NCBI GenBank assembly: GCA_949358305.1
Contig: OX442314.1
Coordinates: forward strand, 66,163,369-66,227,368
DNA: 64,000 nt
Reading direction: 5' to 3'
Source of the DNA: Strigamia acuminata
Lineage: Eukaryota; Arthropoda; Chilopoda; Geophilomorpha; Linotaeniidae
Shown here: piece by piece, positions 55,855 to 64,000 of the stretch
Layout of the letters: the number at the start of each line of letters is the position of its first letter
Position numbering within the stretch: the stretch's first letter is position 1
Made by a program: the position numbers and the translations under genes
Notes under the pieces: generated by a model
The model's database searches: none
What the model was told of the DNA's origin: nothing
The model's input: the letters and a program-made list of their open reading frames with translations, nothing else

Positions 55855-57428
55855 TGTAGCAAACAACCTTGGATCTCACAGGAAAAAACTGGCGAATTGG
55901 TCACCAAACTCTGGAAACCGCCCGAGACTGTATAGTGGTTGAAGAGACAAGTTGAAATCCTCTCTCTGAGCATAAGCCTAACTTGAAGAAGGGTTAGGCC
56001 TGACTGCATGAAACTAGGCCTGACTGCATTTAGATGAAGTGATTGGCAAAACCTCTTTAGCTGCTGGGTAGAAATTCCGTGCTCCCAGGGAGGAGGAGAG
56101 CAGGCAAAGCTCTCTACTCACAAGTCATCATGAATGTTGAAGTAAAAGAAACCCAGGAATAAATTATCCAAAGAAGGAGGAAAAATAACAACTGGTTTTA
56201 ATACTTAACAACTGATAACAACTGTTGCTTCTTTAGCAACCTACTCTCAACAACTGGTCACCTGATTACAATAAATGTCAGTGACCAAACAATACAGATT
56301 TGAATAATAACAATAGTGCCAACAAGGTTTCCGTATATCTACAACAGATGTCAAACTTAACATAAATAAAGACAAAACTTAACCTAACACCTTGATAACA
56401 GTATGATCTGTGCAAACAGCACTTCACTTAAAATTAACAGACAAATCAAAGGCTAAAACTAACATTATCTACACTCAAAAACACAATGCTGAACCCAAAA
56501 CCAATCACCACCAAAAGAGGGCACAACGTGTCACAGTTTTAACCCCTTAACAACCATGCAATAACAAAGGTAAAAGCTTAGATTAATAACTCTTAATATT
56601 GGTAATTTATACAAACAATAACTAGTAAATATTCCCTATGTCCAGGTTCCATTAAAACCCCAAAAGAAACAATGACAGGGCACCAGTGCAGCACCAAATC
56701 TAAGATGGCGACCATGCAACTGCTAAAATGACGTGAATGGAGCCAGACAAGGTCGCGGGCGACTCACAGGCCTTCTCAACGATGGATCTGCGTCCTAGAA
56801 CGGTCAGTACAACTTTCCCAGTGCTTGGACATTGAAACCCGACCGATTCAACTCATTTGCAGGACCCATACGACCACGAGAGGCGTCGCAAGGCGTGCGC
56901 TCACGCCCGACGCTCGCAAACGCTCACAAACGATGTCCAACGTCCATCCAGCGACCCAAGACACCTGTGGACTACCTTAAACACCAATACAAGTTAGTAT
57001 AAATTAAATTACCAGTGAAACAAGCACTAAAACTGCAATTGTGCTTATTTCAAGTTCTCCTGTTTCCCAGCTCACTTATGCTATGGCGGCCATCTTGCCG
57101 ATGCACGCCTATCTCTCTCACAAGTGAACTGGAAACAGGAGAAAACTTATAAATACTAGAAATAACACAAACAAGTGAAAAAGACACATAAAACAATGCC
57201 AAAAGACTAAAAACACAACTTCCAAACATTCCAGGTGTGGCAAGCGAAGTGACAACCCCCTTGAACTTCCAGGATCGTGACAACAAGGCAGCAAACCAAC
57301 TGGACATGTCAGATAAGAGTTGCAAATCTATTCAAACTTGACAACAAAATTAAAAAGCCTTTTCTCTCTTTCAGAAGATAAACAACGTGAAATCTCCAGA
57401 TCTTTTTGTTGCGTTCTTGCTCGCAACA
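55855..57428 (-). repeat. BEL-2 5' LTR
   Basis: 1574 bp, reading the same as 42043-43616, with the inverted repeat at 57055-57143. It is followed by the TCAT duplication and satellite. Confidence 0.95.
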
Positions 57429-60400
57429 TCATCACAGTTGACTTAGCACAAACACCACAAGTCCAATGTCTCTGAATGTTCAGAAATAGTGTTTAAACCT
57501 TAGTAGAAGGCTCCAATGTAAGTTTTAGAAACATTCAACCATTGATTTAGGAGAATAGACTTTTGATCTCATCACAGTTGACTTAGCACAAACATCACAA
57601 AACCAATGTCTCTGAATGTTCAGAAATAGTGTTTAAACCTTAGTAGAAGGCTCCAATGTAAGTTTTAGAGACATCCAACCAATGATTTGGGAGAATAGAC
57701 TTTTGATCTAATCACAGTTGACTTAGCACAAACACCACAAGACCAATGTCTCTGAATGTTCAGAAATAGTGTTTAAACCTTAGTAGAAGGCTCCAATGTA
57801 AGTTTTAGAAACATTCAACCAATGATTTAGGAGAATAGACTTTTGATCTCATCACAGTTGACTTAGCACAAACACCACAAGACCAATGTCTCTGAATGTT
57901 CAGAATTAGTGTTTAAACCTTAGTAGAAGGCTCCAATGTAAGTTTTAGAAACATCCAACCAATGATTTGGGAGAATAGACTTTTGATCTCATCACAGTTG
58001 ACTTAGCAGAAACACCACAAGTCCAATGTCTCTGAATGTTCAGAAATAGTGTTTAAACCTTAGTAGAAGGCTCCAATGTAAGTTTTAGAAACATTCAACC
58101 ATTGATTTAGGAGAATAGACTTTTGATCTCATCACAGTTGACTTAGCACAAACACCACAAGACCAATGTCTCTGAATGTTCAGAAATAGTGTTTAAACCT
58201 TAGTAGAAGGCTCCAATGTAAGTTTTAGAAACATCCAACCAATGATTTGGGAGAATAGACTTTTGATCTCATCACAGTTGACTTAGCACAAACACCACAA
58301 GTCCAATGTCTCTGAATGTTCAGAAATAGTGTTTAAACCTTAGTAGAAGCCTTCAATATAAGTTTTAGCAACACCCAAGCAATAAATTTTGAAAAAAAAA
58401 TTTTGAGTTCATTTCACATCGCAGTTGACTTAGCACAAACACCACAAGACCAATGTCTCTGAATGTTCAGAAATAGTGTTTAAACCTTAGTAGAAGGCTC
58501 CAATGTAAGTTTTAGAAACATCCAACCAATGATTTGGGAGAATAGACTTTTGATCTCATCACAGTTGACTTAGCACAAACACCACAAGTCCAATGTCTCT
58601 GAATGTTCAGAAATAGTGTTTAAACCTTAGTAGAAGGCTCCAATGTAAGTTTTAGAAACATCCAACCAATGATTTGGGAGAATAGACTTTTGATCTCATC
58701 ACAGTTGACTTAGCACAAACACCACAAGTCCAATGTCTCTGAATGTTCAGAAATAGTGTTTAAACCTTAGTAGAAGGCTCCAATGTAAGTTTTAGAAACA
58801 TTCAACCATTGATTTAGGAGAATAGACTTTTGATCTCATCACAGTTGACTTAGCACAAACACCACAAGACCAATGTCTCTGAATGTTCAGAAATAGTGTT
58901 TAAACCTTAGTAGAAGGCTCCAATGTAAGTTTTAGAAACATCCAACCAATGATTTGGGAGAATAGACTTTTGATCTCATCACAGTTGACTTAGCACAAAC
59001 ACCACAAGTCCAATGTCTCTGAATGTTCAGAAATAGTGTTTAAACCTTAGTAGAAGGCTCCAATGTAAGTTTTAGAAACATCCAACCAATGATTTGGGAG
59101 AATAGACTTTTGATCTCATCACAGTTGACTTAGCACAAACACCACAAGTCCAATGTCTCTGAATGTTCAGAAATAGTGTTTAAACCTTAGTAGAAGGCTC
59201 CAATGTAAGTTTTAGAAACATCCAACCAATGATTTGGGAGAATAGACTTTTGATCTCATCACAGTTGACTTAGCACAAACACCACAAGACCAATGTCTCT
59301 GAATGTTCAGAAATAGTGTTTAAACCTTAGTAGAAGGCTCCAATGTAAGTTTTAGAGACATCCAACCAATGATTTGGAAGAATAGACTTTTGATCTAATC
59401 ACAGTTGACTTAGCACAAACACCACAAGACCAATGTCTCTGAATGTTCAGAAATAGTGTTTAAACCTTAGTAGAAGGCTCCAATGTAAGTTTTAGAAACA
59501 TCCAACCAATGATTTGGGAGAATAGACTTTTGATCTCATCACAGTTGACTTAGCACAAACACCACAAGACCAATGTCTCTGAATGTTCAGAAATAGTGTT
59601 TAAACCTTAGTAGAAGGCTCCAATGTAAGTTTTAGAAACATCCAACCAATGATTTGGGAGAATAGACTTTTGATCTCATCACAGTTGACTTAGCAGAAAC
59701 ACCACAAGTCCAATGTCTCTGAATGTTCAGAAATAGTGTTTAAACCTTAGTAGAAGGCTCCAATGTAAGTTTTAGAAACATTCAACCATTGATTTAGGAG
59801 AATAGACTTTTGATCTCATCACAGTTGACTTAGCACAAACACCACAAGACCAATGTCTCTGAATGTTCAGAAATAGTGTTTAAACCTTAGTAGAAGGCTC
59901 CAATGTAAGTTTTAGAAACATCCAACCAATGATTTGGGAGAATAGACTTTTGATCTCATCACAGTTGACTTAGCACAAACACCACAAGTCCAATGTCTCT
60001 GAATGTTCAGAAATAGTGTTTAAACCTTAGTAGAAGCCTTCAATATAAGTTTTAGCAACACCCAAGCAATAAATTTTAAAAAAAAAATTTTGAGTTCATT
60101 TCACATCGCAGTTGACTTAGCACAAACACCACAAGACCAATGTCTCTGAATTTTCAGAAATAGTGTTTAAACCTTAGTAGAAGGCTCCAATGTAAGTTTT
60201 AGAAACATCCAACCAATGATTTGGGAGAATAGACTTTTGATCTCATCACAGTTGACTTAGCACAAACACCACAAGTCCAATGTCTCTGAATGTTCAGAAA
60301 TAGTGTTTAAACCTTAGTAGAAGGCTCCAATGTAAGTTTTAGAAACATCCAACCAATGATTTGGGAGAATAGACTTTTGATCTCATCACAGTTGACTTAG

Positions 60401-60681
60401 CACAAACACCAATGTCTCTGAATGTTCAGAAATAGTGTTTAAACCTTAGTAGAAGGCTCCAATGTAAGTTTTAGAAACATCCAACCAATGATTTGGGAGA
60501 ATAGACTTTTGATCTAATCACAGTTGACTTAGCACAAACACCACAAGACCAATGTCTCTGAATGTTCAGAAATAGTGTTTAAACCTTAGTAGAAGGCTCC
60601 AATGTAAGTTTTAGAAACATCCAACCAATGATTTGGGAGAATAGACTTTTGATCTCATCACAGTTGACTTAGCACAAACAC
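57429..60681 (-). repeat. Satellite bordering the rDNA-like block, reverse orientation
   Basis: About 23 monomers of the 140-bp satellite, with diverged poly-A monomers near 58350-58420 and 60040-60110. The array stops abruptly within a monomer at CACAAACAC (60673-60681), where GC-rich spacer repeats begin with no intervening sequence. Confidence 0.96.
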
Positions 60682-61040
60682 GGGCGGAGGGGCGAACCCC
60701 GGTCGGCCGAGAGAAAGAGAGTCGATGGCCGGGACTCCCGCCGACGGGCGGAGGAGCGAGCCCCGGTCGGCCGAGAGAGAGAGAGACGATGGCCGGGACT
60801 CCCGCCGACGGGCGGAGGGGCGAACCCCGGTCGGCCGAGAGAAAGAGAGTCGATGGCCGGGACTCCCGCCGACGGGCGGAGGAGCGAGCCCCGGTCGGCC
60901 GAGAGAGAGAGAGACGATGGCCGGGACTCCCGCCGACGGGCGGAGGGGCGAGCCCCGGTCGGCCGAGAAAAAGAGAGACGATGGCCGGGACTCCCGCCGA
61001 CGGGCGGAGGGGCGAGCCCCGGTCGGCCGAGAGAGAGAGG
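60682..61040 (+). repeat. rDNA spacer 64-bp repeats, array 1
   Basis: About 5.6 units of a 64-bp GC-rich repeat (GATGGCCGGGACTCCCGCC onward, ending in GAGAGAAAGAGAGAC). Units start with ATGGCC at 60725, 60789, 60853, 60917 and 60981. Open frames of hundreds of codons occur on both strands only because the repeat lacks stop codons; they are not genes. Assignment to rDNA spacer rests on the promoter-like blocks and the 18S-like motif downstream. Confidence 0.75.
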
Positions 61041-61345
61041 ATGGCCGGGCGAGATAGCCGATGCTCCTGTCGACGGGCGGACCAAAGAGCCTCGGCTCCC
61101 GCCGAATGTCGGAAAAAAACGAAAAAAAGTCAATTGTTGGGCCGCTCCACCCCCCGGGCGGGCGTCTCGTGACAGGGGTTCGTGCCAGCCCCGCACTCGA
61201 GCACGGAGGTCGGGCGAGCGTTCCCGGCGCCGGGCCACCGGTCGCGGCATCGACCGAGAGTCGGGCCCGTGCTCGAAAGGCCCCTACTTTCTCGATTCGC
61301 GACTTAAGAGATACCGTACTTTCCATATATAAGGGGGACCCTCTC
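61041..61345 (+). promoter_or_regulatory. Candidate RNA polymerase I spacer promoter
   Basis: A non-repetitive block ending in CCATATATAAGG (61323-61334) followed by GGGACCC. A second copy, at 62697-62999, has the same element at exactly the same distance of 282 bases from the block start. TATATAAGG-type sequence next to a G-rich start resembles arthropod polymerase I start sites, and duplicated promoters are typical of rDNA spacers. The direction would be plus. Confidence 0.55.
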
Positions 61346-61488
61346 TGGAAAAACAAGTCCGGAAAAAGTGCAGGCGTGCGGGCGGGCGGCGTGGCCCGAG
61401 ATCCCGCCGACTTGCGGACGAGAGGGCCGGGGCTCCCGCCGACGGGCGGAGGGGCGAGTCCCGGGCGGCCGAGAGAAAGGATCAGAGG
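61346..61488 (+). other. Short spacer segment between promoter block and array 2
   Basis: About 140 GC-rich bases joining the first promoter-like block to the second 64-bp array, including an imperfect repeat unit from about 61430. No gene is seen. Confidence 0.6.
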
Positions 61489-62696
61489 ATGGCCGGGACT
61501 CCCGCCGACGGGCGGAGGGGCGAGCCCCGGTCGGCCGAGAGAAAGAGAGACGATGGCCGGGACTCCCGCCGACGGGCGGAGGGGCGAGCCCCGGTCGGCC
61601 GAGAGAAAGAGAGACGATGGCCGGGACTCCCGCCGACGGGCGGAGGGGCGAGCCCCGGTCGGCCGAGAGAAAGAGAGACGATGGCCGGGACTCCCGCCGA
61701 CGGGCGGAGGGGCGAGCCCCGGTCGGCCGAGAGAAAGAGAGACGATGGCCGGGACTCCCGCCGACGGGCGGAGGGGCGAGCCCCGGTCGGCCGAGAGAAA
61801 GAGAGACGATGGCCGGGACTCCCGCCGACGGGCGGAGGGGCGAACCCCGGTCGGCCGAGAGAAAGAGAGACGATGGCCGGGACTCCCGCCGACGGGCGGA
61901 GGGGCGAGCCCCGGTCGGCCGAGAAAAAGAGAAACGATGGCCGGGACTCCCGCCGACGGGCGGAGGGGCGAACCCCGGTCGGCCGAGAGAAAGAGAGTCG
62001 ATGGCCGGGACTCCCGCCGACGGGCGGAGGAGCGAGCCCCGGTCGGCCGAGAGAGAGAGAGACGATGGCCGGGACTCCCGCCGACGGGCGGAGGGGCGAG
62101 CCCCGGTCGGCCGAGAAAAAGAGAGACGATGGCCGGGACTCCCGCCGACGGGCGGAGGGGCGAACCCCGGTCGGCCGAGAGAGAGAGAGTCGATGGCCGG
62201 GACTCCCGCCGACGGGCGGAGGGGCGAGCCCCGGTCGGCCGAGTGAAAGAGAGACGATGGCCGGGACTCCCGCCGACGGGCGGAGGGGCGAGCCTCGGGC
62301 GGACGAGAGAGAGAGGATGGCCGGGACTCCCGCCGACGGGCGGAGGGGCGAGCCCCGGTCGGCCGAGAGAAAGAGAGACGATGGCCGGGACTCCCGCCGA
62401 CGGGCGGAGGGGCGAGCCCCGGTCGGCCGAGAGAAAGAGAGACGATGGCCGGGACTCCCGCCGACGGGCGGAGGGGCGAGCCCCGGTCGGCCGAGTGAAA
62501 GAGAGACGATGGCCGGGACTCCCGCCGACGGGCGGAGGGGCGAGCCCCGGTCGGCCGAGAGAAAGAGAGACGATGGCCGGGACTCCCGCCGACGGGCGGA
62601 GGGGCGAGCCCCGGTCGGCCGAGAGAGAGAGAGTCGATGGCCGGGACTCCCGCCGACGGGCGGAGGGGCGAGCCTCGGGCGGACGAGAGAGAGAGG
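61489..62696 (+). repeat. rDNA spacer 64-bp repeats, array 2
   Basis: Nineteen units: twelve of 64 bp, one of 60 bp (62257-62316), five of 64 bp, and a final 60-bp unit (62637-62696). The 60-bp form carries CCTCGGGCGGACGAG and also precedes the promoter-like block. Internal variants (GGAGCGAG versus GGGGCGAG, AAAAAGAG versus GAAAGAG) recur in array 1, showing exchange between the arrays. Confidence 0.85.
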
Positions 62697-62999
62697 ATGG
62701 CCGGGCGAGATAGCCGAGGCTCCCGTCGACGGGCGGACCAAAGAGCCTCGGCTCCCGCCGAATGTCGGAAAAAAACGAAAAAAAGTCAATTGTAGGGCCG
62801 CTCCACCCCCCGGGCGGGCGTCTCGTGACAGGGGTTCGTGCCACCCCCGCGCTCGAGCAAGGAGGTCGTGCGAGCGGTCGCGGCGCGGGGACGCCGTTTG
62901 CGGCATCGACCGAGAGTCGGTCCCGCGCTCGAAACGCCTTCGCTTTCTCGATTCTCGACTTCACAGATACCGTACTTTCCATATATAAGGAGGTGTTGT
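62697..62999 (+). promoter_or_regulatory. Candidate rDNA gene promoter (second copy)
   Basis: Second copy of the block at 61041, with CCATATATAAGG at 62979-62990. Both copies keep CGATTC-CGACTT and ATACCGTACTTTCCATATATAAGG-type context, while the region about 60-150 bases upstream is more variable. Being the more downstream copy, it may be the gene promoter, with 63000 onward as external transcribed spacer. Confidence 0.5.
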
Positions 63000-63340
63000 T
63001 CCAGAAAGGAAGCGTGCGACGAGCGTCGTGTTTGGTGTCCCGAGTTAAGCCATGCGCTCGGCACGAACGTTAGCAATGCACGTAGACTCTCCCCAGGGCG
63101 GCGTAGTTGACTGACGTAGAGGGGACAGGGGCGGCCGACCCTGATCCCCGTCAGCCCGCCCGAACGTTTGGAAGAAGGGAATGGGGTACCGACCGCGTGT
63201 CTTTGGCGGCGCGTCTGACGGTGCATCTGCCGGTGCATCTCGACGACGTCCGCGGAAGGTCCTCTCCCATTGGGTAGTTCAACTGGTCAGTCGTGTGGAG
63301 GGCGTAGATGCTAGGCGCTTCGGCGGTCTAGCCCGAACTC
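63000..63340 (+). other. Unique GC-rich sequence, possible 5' external transcribed spacer
   Basis: Non-repetitive sequence downstream of the second promoter-like element. A small direct repeat (CGGTGCATCT) occurs near 63218-63240. No protein-coding gene is credible and no mature rRNA is present. Confidence 0.4.
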
Positions 63341-64000
63341 CGTGCGCAAAAAGGAATTGACGGCAGGCTGAAACTAAAAGGAATTGACGGAGGGCTTGCC
63401 CGAAAAAGAAATTTTCGGCGGGCTTGCCCGAGAAAGGAATTGACGGCGGGCCCTTGCCCGAGAAAGGAATCGACGGCCGGGACTCCCGCCGACGGGCGGA
63501 GGGGCGAGTCCCGGGACGTACGAGAGAGAGAGAGAGAGAGAGACGATGGCCGGGGCTCCCGCCGACGGGCGGAAAGGCGAGCCTCGGCGGCCGAGAGAGA
63601 AAGAAATTAACGGCAGGCTGGAACTAAAAAGAATCGACGGCCGGGACTTCCGCCGACGGGCGGAGGTGCGAGTCCCGGGGCGTACGAGAGAGAGAGAAAG
63701 ACGATGGCCGGGGCTCCCGCCGACGGGCGGAGGGGCGAGCCTCGGCGGCCGAGAGAGAAAGAAATTGACGGCAGGCTGGAACTAAAAAGAATCGACGGCC
63801 GGGACTTCCGCCGACGGGCGGAGGAGCGGGTCCCGGGGCGTACGAGAGAGAGAGAGACGATGGCCGGGGCTCCCGCCGACGGGCGGAGAAGCGAGTCTCG
63901 GCGGCCGAGAGAGAAAGAAATTGACGGCAGGCTGGAACTAAAAAGAATCGACGGCCGGGACTCCCGCCGACGGGCGGAGGGGCGAGTCCCGGGACGTACG
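63341..64000 (+). repeat. Spacer repeats of about 157 bp containing an 18S-like motif
   Basis: The start is a cluster of AAAGGAATTGACGG copies (63349, 63377, 63434) and a related GGAATCGACGG (63465). Then come units of 156-158 bp, marked by CGGCAGGCTGGAACT at 63611, 63769 and 63925. Each unit combines a degenerate copy of this motif with one or two copies of the 64-bp repeat core. The best motif copy, 63367-63395, nearly matches a conserved 18S rRNA segment. The window ends inside the array. Confidence 0.75.

Larger units (their letters stand above)
42043..57428 (-). mobile_element. BEL-2: BEL/Pao retrotransposon with nested TK element
   Basis: LTRs of 1574 bp at 42043-43616 and 55855-57428 flank a full gag-pol ORF. 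The target duplication TCAT lies at 42039-42042 and 57429-57432. A 6161-bp TK element sits in the leader at 49032-55192. Without it and its 4-bp duplication BEL-2 would be 9221 bp. The LTRs differ visibly from BEL-1 (roughly a tenth of positions in sampled stretches) while gag-pol is much more similar, so the two belong to related subfamilies or are recombinants. Confidence 0.95.

Noticed and set aside
60658-62988. Very long open frames (up to 774 codons) on both strands in the GC-rich block
   Set aside because: They arise because the 64-bp repeat contains no stop codon in several frames. All frames and both strands are open and the predicted proteins are proline/arginine repeats that merely mirror the DNA repeat.

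Overview
This window is eukaryotic heterochromatin. It holds no recognisable single-copy host gene, tRNA, bacterial operon or CRISPR array. The content is a 140-bp satellite, BEL/Pao-type LTR retrotransposons inserted into it, and a GC-rich block that looks like ribosomal DNA intergenic spacer (IGS). BEL/Pao elements with DUF1759/DUF1758-type Gag-protease regions are restricted to animals, and the TATATAAGG elements in the spacer resemble arthropod RNA polymerase I promoters. I therefore infer an invertebrate, most likely an arthropod; the species cannot be read from the window.

Layout. 1-31644 is satellite, interrupted by a 5.3-kb BEL-like element, here called element A (1695-7029), and by two identical 6.2-kb elements, here called TK elements (15189-21369, and 24992 into a gap). 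A 200-base run of N (30632-30831) follows, after which the satellite runs in the opposite orientation. A full-length BEL element, BEL-1, lies at 31645-40758. A second, BEL-2, lies at 42043-57428 in the opposite orientation, with a third TK element nested in its leader (49032-55192). Satellite resumes to 60681 and then abuts the IGS-like block (60682-64000). That block has 64-bp and about 157-bp repeat arrays and two copies of a promoter-like region.

All complete elements have paired LTRs of identical length and 4-bp target-site duplications. The LTR pairs are identical or nearly so, and the reading frames are open, so the insertions are young. The two BEL elements carry complete gag-protease-RT-RNaseH-integrase polyproteins. 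The TK elements encode Gag, zinc knuckles and an aspartic-protease region fused in frame to a complete type II (TK1-like) thymidine kinase in place of RT, RNase H and integrase. Element A encodes only a 220-residue protein with one C-terminal membrane segment.

How they may work together (inference). The three families share LTR termini, a primer-binding site, a 4-bp duplication and an identical 13-base leader motif. This fits one autonomous BEL family mobilising two defective partners. One partner could supply a dTMP-producing salvage enzyme useful for reverse transcription. The TK leader also contains a tandem array of hairpins with compensatory base changes. The IGS downstream repeats contain a near match to a universally conserved segment of 18S rRNA.
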